A stretch of DNA of 24,684 nucleotides from JAKBCQ01 sp021807585. GTDB taxonomy: Bacteria; Planctomycetota; Planctomycetia; Isosphaerales; Isosphaeraceae. Shown one piece after another: positions 1 through 9,700 of the stretch; the first letter of the stretch is position 1, and every line of letters begins with the position of its first letter. The translations under genes and the position numbers were made by a program. The notes beneath the pieces are model-generated. The model was not told the DNA's origin. It did not search any database and saw nothing but the letters and a program-made list of their open reading frames with translations. Location: NCBI GenBank assembly GCA_027325115.1, contig DAHWFG010000263.1, positions 1-24,684 of the forward strand. Direction: 5' to 3'.

Positions 1-1979
1 CCGCGCTGATATCGCTTGCGATCGGTCGAAACCTCGGCCTGCTTCTGACCCATCAATTTCGACCGCGCCAGATACCGAATCGTCTGGATCCAATAACGGC
101 CGAAATAGCGGTCGCCGACCCTCATCCGCCACCGCCACGAGCCGTCGTACGCGGTGTACATCGTCTTGCCGGAACCGACAAATTGGGTGAGAACGAGCGG
201 GATCGGACCGTCGGCGCCGACCGCGTCGGGATGCTCGGCCAACACCAGCGCCGTCGGCTTTTTATGCGGAGCTTCCAGATACCAATATAATTCGGGAAGA
301 TTATCCCAAATTTGCATGCTCGAAGCCTCGTCTTCACCGAGCCGGAAGATCGGGTTCGACCTCCCCTCGGCGGTCAACCGCGGACGGAACGGCTTGATGT
401 TTCCCCCCGTCGTCGCGGGATCGCGGGCGTCGGTCGTTTCGACGGGTAATAGGATTTCCAAAGGCGTTGCGCGGTACGAGATCGGATCGAACGATTCGCC
501 GGCCACAAACAACAATCCCCCCCCCTTCGTCGTCACGAATTCGACAAGATTCGACGTCTGAGACGGAGTTAAAAACGAAGGATCGACATCACCGAATATA
601 ATGACATCATAAGCGAAAATCTCTTCTTTCGAGGTGGGGAACGTCGGAATCGCCGATCGATCCTGCACGCTGTATTCGGGATCGGACGAGATCAAGACGA
701 CGTTCAAGTCGATCGTCTCGTCGCGCTCGAGAAAGTTTTTTAAATATCGATATTCGTACCTGGGTTCACCGTCGGCGAGCAAAACCTTAAGCTTTTGCTT
801 GCGCACGTCGATGACACGAGTGATTTTATTATTATCCGATTGAATTTCGCGCGGCTTGGGTTCGATCTCGATCACGTAGGCGATCGATCCGGTTTGTTTG
901 GGTCTGTAGCCGATCTCGATCGGTTTCACCTCGTTATCGGCGGGGGCGACGACGCGGATCGATTCAAGATGTTGCACGGGCGCCGCGGGATCGTCGGGGT
1001 CTCCCGCTTTTTGGCCGAGTTTGATCGTCACCTCTTGGCCGGCGTAACCTTTGGAGGTGAGTTTGGCCTGAAAACGGATCAAATCGTCGACAAAGGCGAC
1101 ATCGTCGACTAATAAATCGGATAAAGCGAGATCGCGGGGAGGTTCGGGATCGCCAAGGCCGACGACGAAGATCGGCGTTCCCTTGCGGGCTGCGAGTTCG
1201 GCGGCCTGCGTGAGCGATTCGTCGTCGGTATTCTGGCCGTCGGTCATCAACAGCACCGCCGAGGGAGCGACTCCGCGGAGTTCGGTGAGCACTTGTTTCA
1301 CGCTCGCTCCGAGTCTTGATTGATCTCCCGAAGCCTGAACCGTGCGGATCGCTTCGATCGCGCGGGGAAGATCGGCGGGACGGTCGATCTCGGCGAGCGG
1401 GACGGCCTGACGCGACATCCGATAAATCCGTACCTTGTTTTGCTTGGCGAGCTCGGCGAGCAATTTGGCGTCGTCTTGAAGGAGCCTGCCGCGCGCGATC
1501 TCGACGCGGCTGGGATCGTCGCCGTTCGATCCGGTTTGGGATCGAGACGTCGCTACGTTTTTTGACGTCGACTTGGGGTCGACCGGGGGCTCTCCCGCTT
1601 TGGCGAGCGCCGCGAGCGCCGCTTTCACTTTGGGATCGGCGGGATGATCGATCACCTGCTGGCTCGCCGAATCGTCCCAGAGGATCACGAAATTGGGAAG
1701 CCCGGTGCGCTCGACCGAAAGAACCGCCTCGGCGAGCATGAACAAAACGAGCAAAACGAGGGTGAAGCGGATCGAAGCGAGCGCGAATTTATACGCGGGA
1801 CGAGCGTTCCCCTCGCGACGGTAAAGCCAAAAAATGAGCGCCGCGCAGCCGACGACGACGAGGATCGTCGCCCCCTGAGACCACGGCTGTTCGAAGCGGA
1901 TCCGCGGCGTGATCGCCTCTCCCGAACGCGCGGGTTCGACCCCCAAACGATCCGCCAACCGTCGCAAGATCCAATCCAT
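1..1979 (-). CDS. VWA-domain membrane protein with GATase-like C-terminal part (partial, 3' end missing)
   Basis: An open frame starts with ATG at 1979 and runs without a stop through the left edge, giving 659 visible residues. There are two N-terminal membrane segments (about residues 36-52 and 70-86). A von Willebrand A domain follows, with a MIDAS-type DDSAS motif at 102-106 and a TDGQNTDD strand near 247. Further on is an Ig-like region, then a glutamine-amidotransferase-like fold around 440-500 containing a GGGLLFVAGE-like turn without an obvious catalytic Cys. It starts 68 bp after the stop of the BatA-like gene and shares its strand, so it is probably the last visible gene of a MoxR-DUF58-VWA operon. 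The family is common in planctomycetes (recollection). It probably acts in the cell envelope with the MoxR ATPase, but its substrate is unknown. Confidence 0.88.
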   Translation of the reverse strand, partial: MDWILRRLADRLGVEPARSGEAITPRIRFEQPWSQGATILVVVGCAALIFWLYRREGNARPAYKFALASIRFTLVLLVLFMLAEAVLSVERTGLPNFVILWDDSASQQVIDHPADPKVKAALAALAKAGEPPVDPKSTSKNVATSRSQTGSNGDDPSRVEIARGRLLQDDAKLLAELAKQNKVRIYRMSRQAVPLAEIDRPADLPRAIEAIRTVQASGDQSRLGASVKQVLTELRGVAPSAVLLMTDGQNTDDESLTQAAELAARKGTPIFVVGLGDPEPPRDLALSDLLVDDVAFVDDLIRFQAKLTSKGYAGQEVTIKLGQKAGDPDDPAAPVQHLESIRVVAPADNEVKPIEIGYRPKQTGSIAYVIEIEPKPREIQSDNNKITRVIDVRKQKLKVLLADGEPRYEYRYLKNFLERDETIDLNVVLISSDPEYSVQDRSAIPTFPTSKEEIFAYDVIIFGDVDPSFLTPSQTSNLVEFVTTKGGGLLFVAGESFDPISYRATPLEILLPVETTDARDPATTGGNIKPFRPRLTAEGRSNPIFRLGEDEASSMQIWDNLPELYWYLEAPHKKPTALVLAEHPDAVGADGPIPLVLTQFVGSGKTMYTAYDGSWRWRMRVGDRYFGRYWIQTIRYLARSKLMGQKQAEVSTDRKRYQR

Positions 1980-2047
1980 CTTGTTTCCCGCAACCTTTCA
2001 TTCAGCACATACGAACATTCTTGAATCGATCGACTTGATGATTTTGA

Positions 2048-4294
2048 TCATTTCGCCCGCCGCGGCGCGCGGGGGATTCCCTGATTGGCGTAATGGCCGA
2101 ACTTCCACGCGGCGATCGATTCAACGAGTAAGAGGATAAGCACAGCGTAGAGGAACGGTCGATGGAGTTCGCCGCGGCGGCCGACCGCGGAGGGGTTGTC
2201 GATGAGTTCGCGAAGGTTGGTGTAATACGCGAAATTCCAGCCGCCGAGGGTTTCGGCGAGGCCTGCGCGGTCGAGCTTGGCGAGATCGCTCTCGACCGCG
2301 GGGGGGTTGGCTGCGAAGGTCGCGTCGATTCCGACGGGAGCGCCGACGCGAACGCGATACGCCCCTGAAAGGTCGGTCTGCTCGAAGTGGAACCGACTCG
2401 CGTCGGCGCCCGCTGCGAGCTTGAGGTTCACCGAGCGGTTGTCGGGCAAGACGACGGTCGCGGGGGCGTTGACCGCCTGCGCCGGGAAGGTGAGATCGAG
2501 CGAGCCGCCGACCGAGACGTTCCGTTCGGTCAACTTGCCCGCCGACGCTCGTAAGACGATTTGTTCCATCACGGGGGGAAAACTGGGGTGGATCGGCCAG
2601 CCCGTCCAGCCGAGATCGGCGGTCGTGGCGATCAGGTAGACGACGCCTCGGCCCCAACTTCCCTCGACGATCGCGGGATCGCCGTTGTTGAACGCGAGCG
2701 CGACCTTGGCGGCGGAATCGGGAGGAACCTTCAATTGAAAATATCGGCGAGTCGCCACATGAGTAAGCCCCGCGACGACCTCGTCCCCCGCTCCCGCGAA
2801 CGCCTCGACGATCGGGTGCCTGAAATTGAGCGGGTTGAATGTGAACGTCGTATCCCGCGACCGTTCGTCGCCGACGATTTTACCGAGTTCGGCGGGCAGA
2901 ATTCCCTTGCCGTCGGCGAAGAGATACCGGTTGTAATTCGAGGGCTCGACCTGATCGCCGCCGAAAACGACGACCCCTCCCCCTTGCTTGAGATACTCGC
3001 GGAGCGCCGCGGCTTCGGCCTCGCTATAGCGAGCGACATTACATAAGATCACACAATCATATGGAGCGAGATCACGTCCGGCAATCTGAGATTCGGAGAC
3101 GACCTCGGTGTGGATCAGCGAGGGAGATCCCGTCGATTCGGCCTCGGGGGCGAGCGCCTGCGAGAGGAGATCGGTCTCGGCCTTGTACGGCTCGGGCTTG
3201 AAATCGCCGTCGACCAGCAGGACGCGGAGGAATTCACGCACCGGGATCGACAACCGCCGCTTGTCGTCAAGCGTCAATTTATCTTCATCAATTTGAAGTT
3301 CGACCAGATGATCCCCCGGAGACGAGAAATCGGGGTTGAAATCGACGGGGATCTCGACTCCGAGGGGCAACTTGACGGGTTGTTCGGGACCGTAGCGGCC
3401 GTCGATCATCAGCCTCGCGACGACGGATCGTTCGGCTTCGGGACCGAAATTCTTGAGCAATCCGCGAATCGACGCCTGCGCCCCGACCGTGACGATCGGC
3501 GAATCGAGCTTGAGATCGACGACCGCGGCGTTCTGATCCCCCGATCGACCGAGATCGACGACGACCGATCTCGGTTGATGAGATTCCAATTTTTTGATCG
3601 CTCGCTTGAGCGCGTCGTCGCCCCGACCCCCCTTCGATCGCCAGCTAGCTGTTTGCAAATCGGTTAGTATGATCAATTCTTTTTGAGGAATGTCGGACGA
3701 GGCGAGGACGCGATCGATCGCCTGAAAGCTCGCGGCGAGGTCGGTCCCGCCGTGGGGGAGGGGGATCTCGGCGAGTTCCTTAAGGACCTCGGCGTGGTGC
3801 GGCGAAGGATCGCGGATCACGATCCGGGGGGGATCTCCCATGATCACAATGCTGATCACATCGCCCCGTTTGGCGTTGTGGCTCAGCAGGTTCGCCGAGA
3901 GCGACTTAGCCTGCTCAAACCGCGACGATTCCCCCTCGGGGGTGAACGCCATGCTCATCGAGCCGTCAAGGACGATTGTCCGATGAGTCCGTTGTCCCGG
4001 CAGGACGGGGAGCGAGCCCGAGCTTTGCAGAAACGGTTTGAGCATCGCGATCGCCAAAAACAGCAAGATCAGCGTGCGGATCGCGAGCAATAGCCATTGT
4101 TCGATTTTAATCCGACGTTGATTCTTCCGAATCGCGGCCAGGAGGAACCGCATCGCGGCCCACGTCGTCTCGCGAAACTTGCGGCGATTGAGCAGATGGA
4201 TGATGATCGGAATCGACGCCGCGGCGAGCCCCCCCGCGAGCGCGAGATTGCCGAATCCAATAAAAGCCGCAAATACATTCATAGGTTGCAACAT
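2048..4294 (-). CDS. BatA-like VWA membrane protein (aerotolerance-type N-terminal domain)
   Basis: The 748-aa protein opens with the BatA N-terminal double-transmembrane module. Its signature is SIPIIIHLLNRRKF near residues 27-40, with a second membrane segment near 67-85. A VWA domain follows, with a perfect DxSxS MIDAS motif (DGSMS, 110-114) and an IILTDLQTASW strand about 100 residues later. The middle has a GATase-like fold (YDCVILCNVARYS, then a GGGVVVFGGD turn). A C-terminal membrane helix lies near 720-740. The start could be ATG 4294 or the internal ATG at 4282 (MNVFAAF); the hydrophobic segment is intact either way. It lies 77 bp downstream of the DUF58 gene and 68 bp upstream of the second VWA gene. 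It is probably an inner-membrane metal-ion-dependent adhesion-type partner of MoxR. The exact role is unknown. Confidence 0.9.
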   Translation of the reverse strand: MLQPMNVFAAFIGFGNLALAGGLAAASIPIIIHLLNRRKFRETTWAAMRFLLAAIRKNQRRIKIEQWLLLAIRTLILLFLAIAMLKPFLQSSGSLPVLPGQRTHRTIVLDGSMSMAFTPEGESSRFEQAKSLSANLLSHNAKRGDVISIVIMGDPPRIVIRDPSPHHAEVLKELAEIPLPHGGTDLAASFQAIDRVLASSDIPQKELIILTDLQTASWRSKGGRGDDALKRAIKKLESHQPRSVVVDLGRSGDQNAAVVDLKLDSPIVTVGAQASIRGLLKNFGPEAERSVVARLMIDGRYGPEQPVKLPLGVEIPVDFNPDFSSPGDHLVELQIDEDKLTLDDKRRLSIPVREFLRVLLVDGDFKPEPYKAETDLLSQALAPEAESTGSPSLIHTEVVSESQIAGRDLAPYDCVILCNVARYSEAEAAALREYLKQGGGVVVFGGDQVEPSNYNRYLFADGKGILPAELGKIVGDERSRDTTFTFNPLNFRHPIVEAFAGAGDEVVAGLTHVATRRYFQLKVPPDSAAKVALAFNNGDPAIVEGSWGRGVVYLIATTADLGWTGWPIHPSFPPVMEQIVLRASAGKLTERNVSVGGSLDLTFPAQAVNAPATVVLPDNRSVNLKLAAGADASRFHFEQTDLSGAYRVRVGAPVGIDATFAANPPAVESDLAKLDRAGLAETLGGWNFAYYTNLRELIDNPSAVGRRGELHRPFLYAVLILLLVESIAAWKFGHYANQGIPRAPRRAK

Positions 4295-4371
4295 AAGCCT
4301 CGTCGTCGAGCGATCGCGCGTCGTTCACGATCCGTCGCCGGAGCCGCGAACTCTCGATCTTTTATGATGAG

Positions 4372-5274
4372 TTATTTCTTCATGCGTCGCATACGGGAAG
4401 CGAGATAGCTTGAGAGCGAGCGGTCGAGCGGTTCGTCGGTCCTTAAAAGCACGTAATCGATGTTGACCTTGCGGCACCCCTTTTTCAAGTCGGCGATGAA
4501 CGAGCCGATCTCGGCCTGGTACGCGTCGCGGAGAGCCCTCGGTTCGGTGAGGATCTCGGGAAGCCCTTCGAGCCCCTTGAAAAGCGTCGTATCGAGGAAC
4601 GGAAAATCGAGCTCGGCGGGATCGAGAATCTGGAAGACGATCACGTCGTGGCGACGATACAACAAATGCTTGAGACCGTCGAGGATGTTCCTCGTCTCGT
4701 CGAAACAATCCGAAAGAATGATCACGATCCCCTTGCGTTTGAATCGTTCGGCAAGATCATGAAAGATCGCTTCGATGTTCGTCTTTTCACGCGGGGCCGC
4801 GACGTCCATCACGTGGATCGCCTCGCGTAATTGCGAGGGCTGCCCCGCGGGCCGGAGAAAATCGCGCACCCGATCGTCGAACGTCGCCAGACCGACCGAA
4901 TCTTGCTGCTGCAACGTCATATAAGTAAGCGAAGCCGCGACGATCCGCGCGTATTCCAATTTGGAAACGCATCCCGGCGAAGCGTACGTCATCGACTCGC
5001 TTACATCAAGCAAGATATACGTGATTAAATTCGTTTCTTGCTCGTATTGCTTAAGATACCATTTATCGGTCTTCGACCACGCCTTCCAATCGACGTGGCG
5101 GATGTCGTCGCCGGGGACGTACTCGCGATGCTCGGCGAATTCGACCGAAATCCCCTGAAACGGGCTCTTGTGCATCCCCGCGATGTATCCCTCGACGACC
5201 CGACGCGCCTGGATGTCGAGCCCCTCGAGACTCGCCAACACCTTCGGATCGAGATAATTCACGCTGTCGGCCAA
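4372..5274 (-). CDS. DUF58 domain-containing protein
   Basis: The 300-aa soluble protein carries the DUF58 hallmark GDDIRHVDWK (residues 55-64). After it comes a VWA-like strand with DVSES at 90-94 (DxSxS pattern) and later an IVIILSDCFDE strand. Length matches the usual ~290-310 aa of the family. The longest in-frame start is a TTG at 5274. A GTG four codons further in (5262) is the alternative, and neither has a strong Shine-Dalgarno. DUF58 proteins are almost always encoded beside a MoxR ATPase and VWA membrane proteins, as here: moxR ends 122 bp upstream and the BatA-like gene begins 77 bp downstream. The inferred role is a cytoplasmic adaptor or substrate of the MoxR ATPase in the same complex. 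Confidence 0.92.
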   Translation of the reverse strand: MADSVNYLDPKVLASLEGLDIQARRVVEGYIAGMHKSPFQGISVEFAEHREYVPGDDIRHVDWKAWSKTDKWYLKQYEQETNLITYILLDVSESMTYASPGCVSKLEYARIVAASLTYMTLQQQDSVGLATFDDRVRDFLRPAGQPSQLREAIHVMDVAAPREKTNIEAIFHDLAERFKRKGIVIILSDCFDETRNILDGLKHLLYRRHDVIVFQILDPAELDFPFLDTTLFKGLEGLPEILTEPRALRDAYQAEIGSFIADLKKGCRKVNIDYVLLRTDEPLDRSLSSYLASRMRRMKK

Positions 5275-5396
5275 AGCTCGAGCCCCGTTAACGACGATTC
5301 GATCAATCGACTTGTGATTTTATCAACGCCTGCTCGCATGAATGAAATTTACGGAACCGCGATCGCCGCGATCCTTCGGGCTTGGTTCAAAACCGA

Positions 5397-6512
5397 TCAC
5401 GCGGGAGACGCCGCGCCGTTCGAGGTTTTGAAGATCTCGGGAATCGACCCCGCGTGGAGCGCCGCGGCGTCGTCAAGCGGAACGTCGTCGATCAACCGCG
5501 CGACGAGATCGTCGGGACGAACCCCCTCGGCCTCGGCATGAAAGTTGGTGACGATCCGATGCCGCAACACGGGCCCCGCGACCGCTCGAATATCCTCGGC
5601 GGCCACATAATATCGCCCGTGGAGCACCGCCCGCGCCTTGGCCGCGAGCACGAGGAACTGGCTCGCGCGAGGCCCCGCGCCCCAACTCACAAAATCACGA
5701 ATGTAATCGGGAACGTCGCCCCGATCGGGACGCGTTTGACGCGCGAGACGTACCGCGTAGCCCGAAACGTGATCGGCCACGGGAACCTTGCGGACGACGT
5801 CTTGAAGCTCGAGAATCTCCGCTCCCGAAAGCACTTTCGTCAAAGAGGGTTTGCGCGCCCCCGTCGTCCAGCGGACGATCTCGTGTTCCTCATCCATGTT
5901 GGGATAATCCACCAAGATATTCAACATAAATCGATCAAGCTGGGCCTCGGGAAGCGGATACGTCCCTTCCTGCTCGATCGGGTTCTGAGTCGCGAGCACG
6001 AAGAACGGATCGGGGAGGCGGTGCCGTTCGCCGCCGACGGTCACCTGTCGCTCCTGCATCGCCTCCAAAAGCGCCGCCTGGGTTTTGGGAGGCGTCCGAT
6101 TGATCTCGTCGGCCAAGATGATGTTCGCGAAGATCGGCCCGCGGAGGAACTTGAACTGACGCACGCCGGTCGCCTTGTCCTCCTGAATCACCTCGGTACC
6201 CGTGATGTCCGAAGGCATCAGATCGGGGGTGAATTGTATGCGGTTGTAACTGAGGTTGAGCGTATCGGCCAAGGTGTGAATCATCAGCGTTTTGGCGAGC
6301 CCCGGTACGCCGATTAAAAGGCAATGGCCGCGCGAGAAGATCGCGATCAATAATTGCTCAATCACATCCCGCTGGCCGACGATCACCTTCCCCAATTCGT
6401 CACGAATTCCCTCGAAGGATTTCCGCAACCGTTCCACCGCGGCGATATCGTCGGGAGGCGGTGCGTGATCGTCTGCGCGGGCTGAATCGTCGTCAAGGGA
6501 TGAATCGGACAC
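5397..6512 (-). CDS. MoxR-family AAA+ ATPase
   Basis: The 371-aa protein has Walker A GVPGLAKT (68-75), Walker B IILADEINR (131-139) and the family's sensor-1 region with ATQNPIEQEGTYPLPEAQ near 172-190. The C-terminal lid contains a WGAGPRASQ motif. The N-terminal ~25 residues are acidic and probably disordered. The start is GTG at 6512, supported by an AAGGAG Shine-Dalgarno seven bases upstream; no nearby ATG competes. MoxR ATPases act as chaperones that mature or activate protein complexes, often ones containing VWA proteins. The three genes directly downstream are exactly the expected DUF58 and VWA partners. The gap to the upstream PQQ gene is 204 bp, so this gene may have its own promoter. 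Confidence 0.95.
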   Translation of the reverse strand: MSDSSLDDDSARADDHAPPPDDIAAVERLRKSFEGIRDELGKVIVGQRDVIEQLLIAIFSRGHCLLIGVPGLAKTLMIHTLADTLNLSYNRIQFTPDLMPSDITGTEVIQEDKATGVRQFKFLRGPIFANIILADEINRTPPKTQAALLEAMQERQVTVGGERHRLPDPFFVLATQNPIEQEGTYPLPEAQLDRFMLNILVDYPNMDEEHEIVRWTTGARKPSLTKVLSGAEILELQDVVRKVPVADHVSGYAVRLARQTRPDRGDVPDYIRDFVSWGAGPRASQFLVLAAKARAVLHGRYYVAAEDIRAVAGPVLRHRIVTNFHAEAEGVRPDDLVARLIDDVPLDDAAALHAGSIPEIFKTSNGAASPA

Positions 6513-6716
6513 GCTGCGGCTCCTTGGAGATCGAGGGAGAGAAAAGCGGCGAAAAAATCAGGCGACTTCGCGGCGTACGAACGAGTTCCAAACCGATCCG
6601 AGCGGAAACACGCGATGAATCACTTTCGGGTGCTCAGGTTTTTTCATATCGACCCGTTGTATCCTCAATCGTTCGTTCCCGCTCGTCTCGTCGTCTTTGA
6701 TGTCGTTAGGGGAAAT

Positions 6717-9700
6717 TTACCGCGTCGACGCGGCGGAGTCCATCGCCGGGTCGGAACGGTCGCCGAGAGCCCAAAGGCCGTCGGACGTGGCGACGATCGC
6801 TCCGCGCGGCGTCAGCCGAGCCATACACCGACCATTTTCGGCGGGAAAGACGAGCCGTTCGACGAGCTCCCCGGTTTTGCGTTGATAAAGCACAAGGGGC
6901 GCCGAATCGACGTCGGCGGAGAACTCGTCGGCTTTGGGATTGGAAAAAGCCGCGACGCAACGATCCGAAAGAGCGAGAGACCAACCCCGCTTGGGCCCCG
7001 CGAGGTATCGGCTCCAAAGGATCGAACCGTCGGCGAGCGAAAGCGCCGAAAGCGAAGGGGGGCTCGTCAGTTGCGTCGACCCCGTCACATAATAGCATTG
7101 ATTGCCGTCGAGGACGATCGCGTCTTCGCGTTCACCGATATCGTCGGCGCCGAGCGTTTGGCTCCAAAGCTTGCTCCCGCTCGCGGAATCGAGGCGAATC
7201 AGCTCGCGACCGTCATGAAGCACGAGCAACCTTTCGGAATCCCCCAGCACGCGCGGCGGCCCGTGGAGCGGAGGGCTTTTGCTCTCGCTGAACGTCCAGC
7301 CGATTTTCCCCGTGGAAAGATCAAAAAGCACGACCGAAAACCGATCGGGGACAAGGACGACGCGGTCGTTATCGAGCGGCACGGGAACGCGCGGCCACGC
7401 CTCTTCCCCCGACGGACGAGCAATCCGTTTGAGCCCGCGCCCCGTCGCGGTCTCGAGCACGACGATCGACGCGGGATCGCGCTCCTGCGCCGCGATCCGT
7501 TCCGATCCAATCCAGATATTCGGATTTAAAGACCCTTGTCGAGGCGAATACGACCAGTCGATCAACCCCGAATCGCCGTCGAAGGCGATGAGTTCGCGTT
7601 CGCCGCGAACCGCGAAGACGCGTCCTCCGACGATCTGGAATCGACCGAGTTCGGCGGGTTCCTCGCCGTTCGACGCGGCGACTTCGGCGCGGTCCCGCGC
7701 GAACGGATTAATCGACGATTTCTCGTTCTTCGGCGCATTCATATCATAACGCCATTCGATCGTTCCGTCGCCGATTCCCGCCGCGGCGATCCGCGTTTTA
7801 CCCGCGAAAATCACGCGGTCGGCGAGATAACCGATCCAGATCGGCGGCTCGCCGAGATCGGCGCTCCACGCCGATTTGCCCGTCTCGGGATCGACGGGTT
7901 TGACGACCGTCTTGTCAATCAAGAAAATCGGCCCCGAATTCGTCGCCGGAGAGGCGCCCGCGGCGGCGACCGCGGCGATCGCACGATCGCGCCGCGCGTT
8001 CCAACGACGACCGAGTGGAACGGGCAAGCTCGGCTCGGCGGATTCAACCGCGAGCCGATCGAACGGAGGCCGATTGAGCCGCTCCGAAACGACCTCGCCG
8101 ACCGTTCTCATCGATAAATCTTCAAGCCGGACGGCGCCGAACCGCGAACCCAACCGCGCGTAGGTTTCCCGCGCCGGAACCCATAAACGCCGACTTTCGT
8201 AAGATTTCGCCAACCCAAGGAGGGCGCGGGCGCGATATGGATCGTCGATCGCCGCCGCGAACAGCCGTTTATACGCCGAAGCCGCCTCGACGGGCTCCGA
8301 GTTCGAATCGCGCAACTTGCCGAGTTCGAACCACGCGTCCGATATGGAATCGGCTACGGGATACAGCCGACAAACGTCCTCAATCAAACGCGGATTTTTC
8401 TCGGTCACGCCCTTCGTCAATAGCTCACGCGCCGCGTGATCGTAAGGCGCGTAAATCGCTCGACCGCGCGTGCGCACCAGGTTCGTCAACCGAGTCGTGA
8501 TCAATAAATCGGCGCGCACCGATCGATGATCGTCGGCGATGATCGTCTGAAACCGAATCGGCTCGTCGGCGAGCAGATTTTGCAACACGGCGACCGCGGC
8601 CGCGTCGTCCCCGCCGCGCGAGCGTGCATCGGCGAGCCTGAGCCGCGCGGTCAACCGGTCGCGCGTCGATCGCGCCGCCCGCGCAGCGGATTCAAACCGC
8701 TCGGCGGCCTTCCCCCAGCGCCCCTCGACGGCGTCGCGCTCGGCAAGCTTGATCAACAACCGATACCGCTGATTCCACGCCGATTCCACAAGCGATTGAC
8801 CGTCGATCATCTCGGAAGGACGCGATTTCTCGATCGCTCGATCAAGATTCTCGAGCGAAAGCTCGTCCTTACCCGTCGCCTCGGCGACCCGCGCCAATCG
8901 ATAATAATTCGAAGCCCGCGCCGGATCGTGCGCGATTTCATCCATGTATCGCTTGATCAATCGACTGTTTTGACAAAACACGACGAGCGAATCGTTCCGC
9001 GCCACCACAAGATAACCGTCGCCGATCGCGAGATTGCCGCCGCCCGTCTGAAACGACTCTTTGAGCTTGATCGGCGGCTGATTCCCCCGCAATCCGGTCT
9101 CCTGATCGAGTACGTGAATCTCGGTCCGAGTCGGCCAGTAGATCGAATCGCCCGCCAACACCCCGCGACCGTAACCGTCGAACCCCGACGGATTGTCGGG
9201 CCATTTCGACAATCGCTTGCCTGTTTTTACATCAATTGTAATAACATGATCGCCCGTGGCGACGAGCTTACCTTTGGCCACCCCCAAGAGGTGCATGATC
9301 TCGGTCTGGGGATCGATCTTCCAAAGCAACTTACCCGTAAGCGCGTGATACGCCAAGATATAAGGAATGTCGTCGGGAGCGACGATCACCATGCCGTCGT
9401 GAACGACCGCGGGGTTGAGGTCGCGCTTATGCGACGGCGTGAAACCCCCGGCGGCCTCCTCTTGAGGGTACGACGCGATCCAGCGAATCGCTCCCGTCTC
9501 GGCGTCGAGTGCGGCGAGCGCTCCTTGATTCGATTGATAATAGAGCATCCCCCCTTCGAGCGAAAGCAACCGATGACCGACGTCGGGCGCCGGGATCCCC
9601 ATCATCGGCCCGCGATTCATCTCGCGCGACGGCATCGACGCGAACAGATATCGAACCCATCGTGGCGAGCCCGTCTCGGCGCTTAAGCAGACGACGTAGG

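Noticed and set aside
2561..3046. Long plus-strand open frames opposite the VWA, MoxR and PQQ genes (for example 2561-3046, 3110-3667, 5382-6317, 8526-9686).
   Set aside because: They are antisense shadows caused by high GC and the codon pattern of the real minus-strand genes. The minus-strand proteins have clear family motifs and the shadows have none.
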